NCBI GenBank assembly: GCA_013115125.1
Contig: JABANN010000053.1
Location: 1-64,000, forward strand
Direction of reading: 5' to 3'
Length of the DNA: 64,000 nt
Source: Perkinsus olseni
Lineage: Eukaryota; Perkinsozoa; Perkinsida
A model generated the notes under the pieces. That model made no database searches, was not told where the DNA came from, and saw only the letters and a program-made list of their open reading frames with translations. The position numbers and the translations under genes are program-made. This document shows positions 10,142 to 22,259 of this stretch, one piece after another (the first letter of the stretch is position 1; the number at the start of each line of letters is the position of its first letter).

Positions 10142-13100
10142 ATGGCAAATTCTTTGGCTGAGCCTACACCAGAGGACGGCGATGGGCCCGTACCATCACA
10201 CATCCTCCGAATTGATCGAAGTTTTCGTTCGTCGTCCGAACCATTCGAGTCCGTCGAGAACCAGCTGAATGCTACCGTAGAGGTTCTCGCCTCCCCAGGT
10301 GACGTCTCTCTCGTAGGCCGGTGGTAAGCTGTTGTCGAGTCTAGGTGGTATCGCTCGCGGATGGCTAGCTCGGTCCACCACCGGGTTTTCCAGAGCTCGG
10401 ATGTTTGCTCGTGATGTGATACCAAACATGTTGAGAGGGAGGTGAGGACAGCGAATACTCAACGTTCGGCGGTCGATCGTGATGGTGGTGATGATCATGA
10501 AGTGTTGTTTGCAGGAGCTCATCAAGCTCGGCGATTAGCCCTTTCGAATTCGGCGAGGACGATTTCCCTTCGGTGTTCGTGAGTCAAGACAATCCTTACG
10601 ATTCAAGTTTTGGCACCTCGGCTGGAGCGGAGACTATAGAGCTGCTCTTCGGGCCATACATCTCCGACGCCCCTGCCGACTTCCACGTCCGCAACAACCG
10701 AGCCTTGGCCGAGCTCGTGGCGAGTGACCCCGATGTTACAGCGGCGGATGAGTAGTGTAGACAGCTGTATTTTCCAGGCCGGATTGCTCTTCCCCCCAGG
10801 TTGAGTTTGTGCGCTTTCATCTCTGCTCACCATAAAACCCAGTTCCACAATCGGGTGAGTCAAATACGTTTGATTGGGCCTGAAGAAAGCCTCACGTAAT
10901 AGGATATTCAATTAGCCCTGTTGGCTCTGAGCAACCCTTCTTCGAGTCAATCTACAGATAACGGATTAGCTCGCTGTATCGCGTGAATCTCGACGACTCC
11001 CTGCCCGGCAGGTCCCCTCTACCAAGTACCGTCTATGGACGTTCATCCCGCTGAACCTATGGGAGCAGTTCCACCGTATCGCGAACTTGTGGTTTCTGCT
11101 TGTTGGTGAGAGGGGACGTCGCGGAATAATCGGTAGAGCATCTCTTAGTATTCGTTGTGCTTGGTGGTCCAACCGGTTGATCTCGACATTGGTCAATTGC
11201 CATCCTTTGTGAATGCAGCGAGGACTCGCGTCACGCGAGTCGCGACCGACTATGTTTTTCGCATTGAGAGGACTCTGAAAGCAACAAGAGTTGTCGAGTT
11301 GATACTGTATTGCTGTCTAGCCTACCGCCATTATCCCTGTGATTCCGATGACATCATGGCTTCAGTCTCATTATTGTGGGTGTGGCTATATTGTGTTCAA
11401 TATATGTATACGTGAGAGGTCCTCTTAGTATATCGCTTCTGATTTCCCTTCTACAACCCTACAGTGAACTCAACCCGGTGAGCACCTGCGGCTCTTTTCA
11501 GGTATTTGCCAGATGCTTCCATTCGATTTGAGTCCGACGTCGGAGTGGGCGACTATTGCACCGTTGGTATTCGTTCTGAGCGTGACGATGGTCAAAGATG
11601 CAATAGAGGATTACAGACGCTACGCAAATGACAACAAGGTGTTCGGTCCTACAATAGTGCACGAATGATGTGAATTTCGGTTCAACAGGTCAATAAGCGT
11701 CTTTGCCGAGTGGTGGTCAAAGCGAAGACTGCTCTCGACGACTACCAAAATATTGGCGGTGACCAACTCCCTGTCGTTCAAGTTCTCGAGTGATGTATAT
11801 GACAGGTTTGGAGCTAATCCCTTGGGAGAACATTACGGCCGGTTCACTCATCTATCTGAGCAAGGGGGAAGAAGTGCCGGTGCGTTTCAGTGGTCGTTCT
11901 CTGTTGAGCAGGACTGAGACTCTCAAACTCAGAGTCACACTGTACACGGAGACACTTCGTCTGCGCCTCTCAGGTTGATATGTTGGTGGTGGCCTCTAGC
12001 GACGCCGATGGGCTGGTCTATGTTGAAACAAGTCAACTCGATGGAGAGTCGGCCCTAAAAGTGAAGCAGGCTCTTCCTGAGGCACGGTACCGCGGAGGAA
12101 ATTGTACTGTAGTTTGTAGACCTATCGACCTCCTCTCTTAAGGTCGTCTGTCGTGGTAGCATTGCAAGAGAGGGTTTCGCTAGAAGGCGCCAACAATGAT
12201 TATCACGGTTGTACTCAGGCGGATGTTCCGTACCCTTCCGTTGGTGTCCGAGTGCATCGGGTCTATGACATGCGATGCTCCCAATGGACACATCAATGAG
12301 TTCAACGGCCTCTTCCGACTCAACGGTGGACTCAGAGAGCCTGCTGACGCCAAGAATATGGTGAGCCGCAGCATCCATTCCGAGTATCAGCTTTTCGGAG
12401 ATCATTCCATTAAGTTGCTGATCGATACTTAGGTCCTTAGAGGGTCGTCGATTCGCAACACGAAGTGGTGCTGCGGGGTCGCTGTGTATGTTGGGCAAGA
12501 TACCAAGTTGGCCATGAACATGACATCACATGCACCAATCAAGAGGTCCAAAGTGGAGCTACAGATAAATAGGTGGGCTCTGGCACTCCGAATATAAGAA
12601 ACTGAGCTTCGCCTAGATAGTGTAAAGTTGCTCATTGCTCGTATTCTGTGTTTGCCCCGACTGATGAACAGTGGCTAGTTGAGGACCGAGCGGAGCAAGC
12701 GGAGCATATACTGAAACAATAGGCACTGACCGAGCGAAGCAAGCGGAGCATATACTGAAAGAATAGGCACTGACCGAGCGAAGCAAGCGGAGCATATACT
12801 GAAAGAATAGGCATTTGCGCCTTGTGCGTGCGTGCCCACAGTTTCTTGATATCTATGGGTTTCAACGGACGAAGGCCGTTTTGGGAGCAATCTGCACCCT
12901 GCCCCCTGTCCTCCAGAACCGGGTCGCACCCTGCCCTCAAATCAGCGCTTACTGCCCCGCAAGCGTAGCACCCAGTAGAACTGGAATTTTCCAACTAAAA
13001 ATGGCACCAAGCCTCGTAGAACGCATAACACAGCCTGTATCACCGATTCATCGTGTGGCCTGTATGATCCAGGATCAGACAGGTCTCACGACCTAACATC

Positions 13101-16100
13101 TTTGAATTTCTTGTTGAGCTTGTGAATTTCTGACGCAAACACAAGATTTCATGGTGTGTTCGCGCCCGCTGTCATCCGACCCTGCATCAATCGGCCTCCT
13201 GGCCGACAGCTCACTGACTGTGCCCAGCTCGAGACGAGACGCTTAGCCAACACACTTGTGCGACGCACAAGTCAATCTTCATTGATACGAGTCGCACGGT
13301 TTTGTCCGAAAACTGACAGTGGAATTCGAACCGGAGACGTGGGAACTTGCTGGTATTCAACATATCTCGAGTCGCGATTCTCGGCAAGCGCGTTTCCTCA
13401 AAGCTTTCCAATGAGCAAGAGGAGATGGCACACAGGGTGATTCTCGATGCACATATCCCGCGAGCTTTGCCCCATCGTCTCGAACACCTAGTAAGTCCTA
13501 CTTACTAAGAATCTCGCGTGATAAGGCTTGTAAAATCCGCCGGATCTGGAAGTCCATCGCTTCTACGTCTGCGCATAGGATAGGCGGTATTCGCGTGGCA
13601 CCTCGTGGAAGAGACCAATGGCTTACTGTGGTTCTTCCGGCTCGGAAGTTCCGGGAAGTTACAGTGTAACTCTGTATCGTTCGCAGTCATACGTATGGCG
13701 ACAGCCTCGGTCGCCTTGGACACGCGAGGCTTCCCTAGGCTGTCGACGGCCGCGGTCGATGGCCGACCTGAGCGAACCAGTTTGGTCGCTCGGAGAGCCG
13801 GCGCTCCAGCTCCGAGCCCAACCTATTGCACCCACCCCATAGCAGGCTGATGGATGCGCTCTTCAATGGTGGAGACTCAGCACATGGCTCTGATAATTGG
13901 CAGGGTCCCATCGTATCGGTTTGGCACGATATTCTGAGGAGGTGTTTTTAGGAGTAAATCCTCTGTATCTGCGGCGGTTCGTTGTCGTCCGGTGGGAGAT
14001 CGCCAACTAGCATTTCTACCTGCCATGCAACTTCAGATATCTCGGCCTCGTCCTTGGGCTTATGATGGCATTTGCCTTCGGACTCACGATCGCCTTCACT
14101 CGAACGTCTGAAGCGAGAACCAACTTCGAGCTGTTTGTAGGGCTACGCGCTGACGCTGTAACTTGGGTGAGCCCGCGTGCCATTCACAGCCTGTTGCGTA
14201 TCGTGTACTCACTGTAGGGGCACCAATTCCTAACATTTCTTCTTCTCTTTAACAACATGGTCCCGATATCGCTTTACGTTACAGTTGACCTCGTCAGATC
14301 AATACAGGTCAGTTCGGAGTCTTTGCTTTCTGACTCTCGCTCATTCTGTTACGCGATGATGCCGCAGAACGCACTAAGAGACATGATAAGAGCCGCTTCC
14401 CGTTTAGGCGTATCTCATTCAGCGCGACGTCCACTTGAAGGACGGAAAACAGTCAGTCATCGTGAGCGCCTCAAGCCTCAATGATGATCTCGGTCGGGTT
14501 GATTATGTTCTCGCGGACAAGACCGGGACCTTGACGGAGAATCGCATGCTCTTCCGAATGTGCAGTATCGGTGGTGTACGATATGGGGATGATAACCAGT
14601 GGTGTAGAAGAGAGAGCCCACGCTCCACCATCCTTCGATCATTAGGAAGCAGTGAGACGTTCCCCATCGCGGAAAAGAGCTACTTGTACGATGAAGCTTT
14701 GTTCGACCTTCTCGGAGTACCCGCAATCACGAAGCCTGAGGAGGCCTTCGCACATGCGTTCATGCTCACGTGCGCGATATGTAACTCCGTCATTCCGGAG
14801 GCAACCGACAGGTCTCCGATTGGCGTCCGTTTCGAAGGCGCCAGCCCCGATGAGGAGGCCCTGGTTGAGACGGCAGCAAGCGCGGGTTACATCCTCGTTG
14901 AGAGAAACGCTAGCTATGTGACTCTGAGGATATCACGCTCCACTCCTGAACGAAGGGAGCGCCAATTGCACGAGACCACATTCAAAGTTCTCAGCGTCAG
15001 CGAGTTCACCAGTGAACGCAAACGTATGAGCGTCCTCGTCCAAATGCTGAAGGTGGTTGAGACTGATAATGGCGACACAACTCATATTCCCGACCAGAAT
15101 GGCTCAATGCTGTTGGTGAAAGGAGCAGACGATGTGGTGATGGAACTTTCTCGGGGAGGCGTTGAAGGAGATGAATCGATGGCTGTGAGTGGGCTTCCCG
15201 TCCAAGACGTTCGAGAGACAACTGTTACTCATATCCACGAGTTTGCCTCGGCCGGGCATCGGACGCTCATGTTAGCTATGCGTCACCTCGACGAGGCTGA
15301 AACAACTGAATATGTGGAAGCTCTCTACGAGGCGAGGCACGCGATAACGAATCGTGCTGATCGAATCGCTCGGGTTGCTGCGAAGTTCGAGAGGAATCTG
15401 ATCGTACTCGGCGCCACAGCTGTCGAGGACAAGATACAGCGCGGCGTCGTAACTACGGTCGGAAGATTGCTGAATGCAGGCGTGAAGGTCTGGATGCTCA
15501 CAGGCGATCGATGCGAGACGGCGTTGAACATAGCTAGGGCTGCCAAGCTTTTGCCTTTGGATGCGCATGTGTCTGATCTCTGTCTCAAGTGCGAACCCAA
15601 GATGAGTAGTGAAGAAATGGAAGCCGTCGTACTCGACAAGCGGAGAATATTCGAGAAGGATTGTCAAGAGTGGATCGCCCAGGGAAGGGCGGGCCGTTTA
15701 TGTGTCCTGCTGGATGGCTCGGCAGTTTCATGCTTCTCATCAGCACGAAAAAACTTGGGGGTCCTGGCCGGTCTACTCTCGTATGCCGAGACGGTTGTGG
15801 CATGTCGCTGTTCTCCGGCACAGAAGGCGCTCGTTACGCAGTTGTTGCCAACAACACGTGACTGCACCACCTTGGCCATAGGCGATGGAGCCAACGACGT
15901 CGCCATGCTTAAAGTGGCTGATATTGGTGTCGGCATCATCGGTAGCGAAGGCATGCAGGCAGTGAGAGCTTCTGATTATGCCATTGCAACATTCTCTCAT
16001 TTAGAACGGCTGTTGTTAGTACACGGTCGAGATTGCTACAATCGCATCTCCCTCGTCGTACTGTATTCCTTCTTCAAGAATATCTGCCTTATACTCCCAA

Positions 16101-19100
16101 ACGTGTTCTTCGCATTGAGCAACGCGTTCACCGGCACCTCCCTGTACGAGTCCTGGATTCTGATGTCTTACAACGTTCTGTGGACATCTCTACCTATCAT
16201 TGTTGTTGGCGCTTCCGACATAACCCTTCCAAGCTGGGTCGTATATAAGTGCCCTATTGTATATGTTGAAGGGCGGTACTCGAAATCGTTCAATGCCAAG
16301 AAGTTCATTGCATGGATGTTGAGGGCCGCTCTCTGCGCTTCAGTCGTGTATGTCTCCGTCACGATGAGTATGAGATACTCCGTTGTTACACCTAATGGAA
16401 AGGTTACGGGGTTCGCCTGTATGGGCACACTCGCGTACTATTTGGTGGTAGCCGTCGTGAGCGGTATACTCATAGTATTTTCCGGTGATCTGTCACGTCT
16501 TTTCCTGCTGCTCTGTTTCGTATCCGTTACTGCTTTTATACCTATCCTTTTCATCTACTCCCGCTCTGGAAGTCCATGGTCTGAAGCAACTAATGTGGCG
16601 GCTATGCTCTGGAGGGAGACTCCCATTAACTGGCTGGTTCTTGTTTTCGTGCTCGGGGTCTGCGCCTCTTCCAGCATACTCGAGAGATTCTTCACATTCT
16701 CAAGAGCAAAGGCTACACCAGTACAAAAGCTTCAGCGATGGTTAGCAACGGCTCCTGGTCCCTGGATGCGGCGCGGGATAACGCACATCGCTGAAAAGTT
16801 CAAGGAAAGCTTTATTTGCATGCCAGGCCCTCTCACACGTGGCATAAGCGACAGTATGACCGATCAACCTGGGGATGAAGGTGCAATTTTGGCATCGAGG
16901 TCTCAAGCCTCAAGCGTCACGCGCTTGCTTCCCATGGCGCAAGAACTCTGGCGGAACGTATTCAAGCGATTCCCATCAGCGTCGGATACGAGCAGAGAAG
17001 CGAACCAGGACACTTGCTTGCAAACACTGAAGCAAGTAAATCCTAGAACCTTAGAATTCAGCAACCTCGCTACAGAATCTGGCTATCTGGCCTACTTCCA
17101 GACTGAAGCCGTAAAACACAGTCGGCTGTGCATCAAAGTTATCGTCCTGCCCCTGTGGTCTTGGTGGATGTTCAAGGAGTTGGGCAAGCCAGAACAATTT
17201 GCTGCATCCCTTATCCTCACTCCAACCATCGGAGTCATTGCGTACTTAGCAACGATGACCCGACTATTCCGTCGCAACTATAATTTCATCATGTCCGGCC
17301 TGGTTTTATTCCCCACAATTGGATTCTATGTGAGAAGGATGGTCATCGGAGTAGATGATGCTCACGTGGTCGCCTGGATCCCTTTCATAGTTCACATCGT
17401 TGTTCGAATCCCCTTCCCAAGGGCAATTGCCATATCCGTAGTGCATATTGTCTTTTTCGTTCTCATTCACTTTGTGCGTACATTGAAGATCGATCGTGAT
17501 TCTGACATGAGTGGACCAGAACCCCGAGTTTGCGGCTTCGATTTCAATAGCTCCTGCCAGCTGTTAGACTACTTGCCGATGGTGATTGGAATCACAGTGG
17601 TAAGTGCAGCTTTAGGGTACAAAGCCGAGCTCGACCAAAGAAGCCATTATCTGGTCTCACTCAATTCCAAGATCGAGCAATCCCGAAGCAGAGAAGTTCT
17701 GAACAACATGCTTCCAGACTTCGTCGTTGATGCCATCATTGAACAGAATAGGGGCCTCGCGACTCGAAGCAAAGCTGAGTCGCACTCCGTACTCCTCCGT
17801 TCCTTGGGGAGTTCCCGCAGTCCAGGCATGTCAAAAGCGGTATCTGCGTTGGAGATCGGAACCTTCGCTCGACGATGCGGCAACGTGACTGTACTGTTCT
17901 GCGATGTGGCCGACTTCCCCCAGCTTGTCGCTGCCTTAGCGCCGAAGCAGCTCATTATTATGATGCACCGACTGTTCAGCAGCATAGACAAGTTGGTGTT
18001 CATACACGCGCTAACTAAACTTGAAACGGTTTCTGAGTCCTATGTTGTCTGCAGCGGACTCAACCCGGACGACAACTCTGACGATCGTATTGTGTCGACG
18101 GATGCCTTTCGCGCAGTTCTCCTGGGCCTGGATATACTCGATAATACTGCTAGCACGAATATCTCTGTGGACACTGGGTGTGAGGGGAACACCTCAATCA
18201 CTCTGGTTATGAAGATTGGCATCCACACGGGTCCGGTCATTTCTGGAGTCGTAGGCATGAAGAGGCCTCAGTTCTGCATCTTCGGGGACACCATCAACAC
18301 CGCTTCGCGAATGAAGTCTACTGCGATCCCCAATCGGGTTCATCTCTCATCAAGCACGCGGGAATGCTTGGAGTTCTCCTCAAGTATCTTTTTCGAGGAG
18401 CGCGAGGCCTTCATCAAGGGGAAAGGAATGCTGGTCACCTACGATGTTTCTCGAACTTTCGGTTCCCCGCACTCCAAGGATGCTGGAGTGATGTCTCCAA
18501 GAGCTTTGAGAACTAGGCCTTCGACCACCTCACTCGATATATCTAACTTGGATAAGCCAAGGAGGGTCGAGCCGTTCAAGCGGACTTCTGAGACTAGCAC
18601 TCGTACCTCTTTATCGAGTGCATTTGCCTTTCCTGTTCGTGGTTTTGTGTCGGTCTTGAAGCGAATACCCTGGTGGCGTGGAAGAGCAGAAGGGACTCTT
18701 GGCGATCGCATGGAAGGAACTTTCGCCTCACCGGCGGATCCATCGCCTGGGGGAAATTCAAGCTGGAGCGCCGGGTCCCTCGAATTGGACAAATCGCGCG
18801 ATTTGATGATGGCAGTGGAAGCTCTTAGACGACACAGTGAGCGACATGGAACCGCTAAAGAACTTGCCGTTGAGCATACGGTCCTGGGAAAGGACAAGGT
18901 CAACGTCTCCACTTTAGAGTTCCACCAGAAGCCCCACGAGGTTGACTTCCGCACTGATCGCCTCGCGGCGTTCACAACTTCGAGGTGGACTCGGTCGGTT
19001 CTGCTGACACTACTGGTATCGTATTTGATTCAAACCATTGAGCTAGTTGCTGTACCCCAGCAGCCGCCAATCATAGCCTTGCGCCTCCTACTCGCCCGGT

Positions 19101-22033
19101 TAGCCGTGTGTATCCTATTGGTGGTACTCTATGTTCTTTATTCGCTGCAGAGGGCCTTACCGGCGTTTGCTCTGAGACTATTCGCGGTCGGAGTGTATGT
19201 AGTTGGAATCTCGGTCACTTCGTCACACACCGCCCTCTTTATCGACACAAGCACACAAGAAGGTTGTGGGGCCGATGATCCCGCGTGCGAAGCCTTCGAA
19301 TTGGTCGAGGCAGATATACATCCTGCTGCAGTGAAGTGAGTTGAAGACTCAGACACGATGTGTATTCGATGGACTCTGTCTGCTAGCGATTGTTTCGACC
19401 TTGCGACTAACATCTTAGGAGGGACCCCAACTTGCCGCTCCTACTCGGCACGCTGTCCTTGTCAGATATCAGTCATACGCGAATAGTCTCGAACTCGCCA
19501 TGTGGATATTATTGATCAACCTCAACTCTGCGCTTCTGTTCAAGCACCTCGTCTACATCAACATCTTTATTCTCATTCCGGTAGCACTAGCGTGGAACTG
19601 GAGCGACTCCGTGCAGTCTGACCTGGCTTTAGAGGTAATCCCTAATATACATCGTGTCGAATGCACTCTTTCGAAAAGCGTTTCTGCAAGCCACGGCAGT
19701 GCTATTCACCCGAAAGTACTTTCTCATTAACCACACTTCTCGCGCGGTTCTTGAGGTTCTCAATTTCCGTCAACGTCGCACCGTCCGAGAACGCAGTTCG
19801 GAGAACGCACCGTTCACCGTCACAGCTCAACGTCCGAGAATGTATTTGCCCTTCTGAAGAACAGGAACTCTTAACACTCTCAGTCCCCAAATGATCGGCT
19901 CCAATGAGAGATTTCGAATTATTACGTTCATCGGGATCCTCTGGACTGCAGCTCTATACTTTTGTTAACCGGCCTCTGAGCAGACGTCCGCCTTGGCCGT
20001 CTGCTTCGCTCTCGTGGCCGCGATCATGGCTCGGATGAGGGAGTCCTGGGAGAGGAGGATATACCTCACCGACATTGAATACCGGAGCTGGCAGGATCGT
20101 GCTCACCGACTGCTATGTGAATTTATGCCCTCCTCCGTGAGTCCCGGGCTGAATGAACATGTGGTAAGCCCTCTACGTATAGATATCTTCCTCAGGCACT
20201 TGAGGCGTACCTGGCTGATAAATACATCGCATCTCTGTATAAGGATATGACTCTCCTCTTTGCCGACATCTGCAACTACACAGCCTTCGCGAAGCACGCT
20301 CCAGCCGAGCGTGTTGTATCCCTTCTAACCACCTTGTTCTCGCGATTCGACTATCTTTCAGACACCTATACCATCTATAAAGTGAGCTTGATGGGGAGGT
20401 TACCGAATTGTCTTGCAGTTTGAAACTCACACAAGAGTATGCGTGAGGTTTTGCATTCTTTAAAAAACTCTATCGCACAGGAATGTGCGGCCTGCTGATT
20501 ACATATTTTACTCTGAACCTTTTACAGCGAAAGAAGCGCTTGAGGTAGGCAATGCATACTAAAACCTTTCCAGATCAAATGAAAGCCTTTGTCCATCAAT
20601 TTTTTCAGGTATTTCATATAAAATTTAGTCAAATTTTGCCACATAAGTTGATCTTTTGTCACAGCAAATTCAGCTTGCCACGAAGTTGGAGGATTTTATC
20701 GGACTCGGTTTAATCAAACTAGTCAACTAAAACCTTATCGCATCCAAGTTCGAGTACCTGAAAGATGATGAAGAGATCATCGGATCTTCACTACAAGCTT
20801 CGCTTGAATAGATTAACGACGGGTTCAACTTGACCGACAAAAATTTTTGCAGGGACGTGGACCTGTGTACCGTTCGGCACGGCTGTTCGCGTTGTGGTGG
20901 TTTAATGTGCTCGACATAGGGTTTTTTAAATCGACAGAGCGTGAGAAGTGGATGACAATCCGCTTGGAATTAAAACTCGATTCAAGGTACAGTACACTTT
21001 TAAGCTAATGATCAGAGCTCTTATTTGATTGGGAAGTGGTGTAGGAAGGAATGTGAAAGGACTGTTGGGATGCATCCCATCGCTGAGGTGCCGTGATCTC
21101 AGGTACACACTATTGGGGATGCCTATGTTGCAAGCACGGAGCCTAGGGAAGGTGTCAATAAGGTAGGTCGAGACGTAACGCGGCTCTCGGTGCTCCAATC
21201 GAGGCGCTCGCGTGTGAAAAACTGTTGATCGTCCTTGTAAGTGTGGCGCTTGCAACGAGCGATCAACTGGTCGCTGGCTTCACTTGCTGTGGAGTTCCAC
21301 GGCGAAGTCGAGAGGTACTTCTGCATTTGGTAGGTACAATCGGCTGCGAAGATGATAGCATTCGCACAGGCTATGGTCGAAGCCCTCCGTGCCGTTCGAG
21401 AGGAGATGTCGGCGCCAGATCTGGAAATGCGGATCGGCTTGCACTTCGGGAAGTTCGTTGGCGGGGTCATTGGTGAGTTCCGAGCACCGTCGTATCGGAG
21501 TTCCTTCGTGATGTATCTTCACTGCAGCCACGGCGAAGATCAACTATGACATCTTCGGGGTTGACGTGACCATAGCCAACCAAGTCGAGGCGGCTGGTAT
21601 ACCCGGCAAGATAGTTGCATCGAATACTTTGCGAGGGTAGGCCAAGCTGTCAGTCCTCACCTCAGTCCCCGTGCAGCTCAAAGATATTCGAGCGTATTGG
21701 AACTGAGATCATGGGCAGGGCTCCTCGCTTGCTGCAGAACTCGTAGTATTGCTGTTCTATTTTTCCAGATACCTGAACCGCCACTTCCCTAATAAATATA
21801 GATTCCGTCATCATACTTCGATAGAGATACTACTTCCAGATGATGCAAGTGAGTTCCGTTGAAGATTCGTATGATCGGTGATCCGGTCGCAGCAGTGCGA
21901 ATATTTCCGTGCAGGTCTTTCAGAACCTCACCGTCCGACCTACAGCCGTCAAGGGGTTGTTTCCAAACAGCTGCGGGTTTACGAGCTGTCTGTGAATAAG
22001 ATGCAGTACCGACAGTTTGAGACTGTGATCTGA
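10142..22033 (+). CDS. GC1: P4-ATPase/guanylyl cyclase fusion
   Basis: This is a large membrane protein, roughly 2,500 residues, predicted to make cGMP from GTP. The N-terminal half is P4-ATPase-like: [20 protein letters not shown] (about 11030), actuator motif LDGESALK (12037), the phosphorylation motif DKTGTLTEN (14516), nucleotide-binding KGAD (15119) and GDGAND (about 15880). The C-terminal half has two membrane blocks, each followed by a class III cyclase domain: C1 at about 17880-18440 and C2 split over exons at about 20230-21640. Well-placed exons are 10142-10298, 10396-10441, 10515-10751, 10800-10854, 11012-11105, 11502-11638, 11689-11758, 11806-11879 and 11974-12086. The large exon is 14423 to about 19336, and the last exon ends VYELSVNKMQ...FETVI at 22033. 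One junction near 12140-12190 is unresolved. Comparison with GC2 fixed most exons. It appears intact. The family is known from ciliates and apicomplexans. Confidence 0.9.
12570..14034 (+). other. large intron of GC1, about 1.1 kb longer than in GC2
   Basis: It separates the exon ending QINR from the exon beginning YLGLVLGLMM. The matching GC2 intron (about 26098-26490) is only about 390 bases. The excess includes the 44-bp repeat array and about 1 kb in which I see no convincing gene, on either strand. Confidence 0.6.
12684..12813. repeat. 44-bp tandem repeat, three units
   Basis: Units start at 12684, 12728 and 12772. Each begins GACCGAGCG and contains AAGCGGAGCATATACTGAAA. The second and third units are almost identical. 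It lies in the expanded GC1 intron and is not seen in GC2. Confidence 0.9.
20440..20960 (+). other. AT-rich insertion inside a GC1 intron, with coding-like fragments
   Basis: This part of the intron between the two metal-binding exons of C2 is clearly richer in A and T than its surroundings. It is absent from the matching GC2 intron (about 33376-33603). It contains short open pieces bounded by possible splice sites: QIQLATKLEDFIGLGLIKLV near 20667, FEYLKDDEEIIGSSLQASLE near 20750 and NFCRDVDLC near 20845. I recognise no family. It may be a fragment of another gene or a mobile element. Confidence 0.45.
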
Positions 22034-22259
22034 GATGGATTGTCCTCCGGTTTTGAGGGCATGTTGTGCACGGAATTCGAACACGTACGATAACAGAAGT
22101 ATCTCGAGTTCGCAGTGTCGCCTTTATGTAAATCGGTGTCAACACATCAACGCCTCATCGAAGGTGGACTGTTGTTGGGCGAGTGAAGCAGAAGTTGATG
22201 ATAGCCAGAGGAGTCGGGAATTCGCGGAGCGAAGCTATATCATGTAAAACGCCATTGTT

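Noticed and set aside
13310-13350. B-box-like GGTTCGAATTC on the minus strand
   Set aside because: No A-box at the right distance and no cloverleaf.
14435-14437. TTG at 14435 as the start of a 1634-residue ATPase/cyclase protein
   Set aside because: It lies inside the exon that begins at 14423. Conserved P4-ATPase exons continue upstream in both copies to an ATG near 10142 and 23543.
18439-18975. 178-codon minus-strand frame inside GC1
   Set aside because: It is fully antisense to the conserved GC1 coding exon and is not kept open in GC2.
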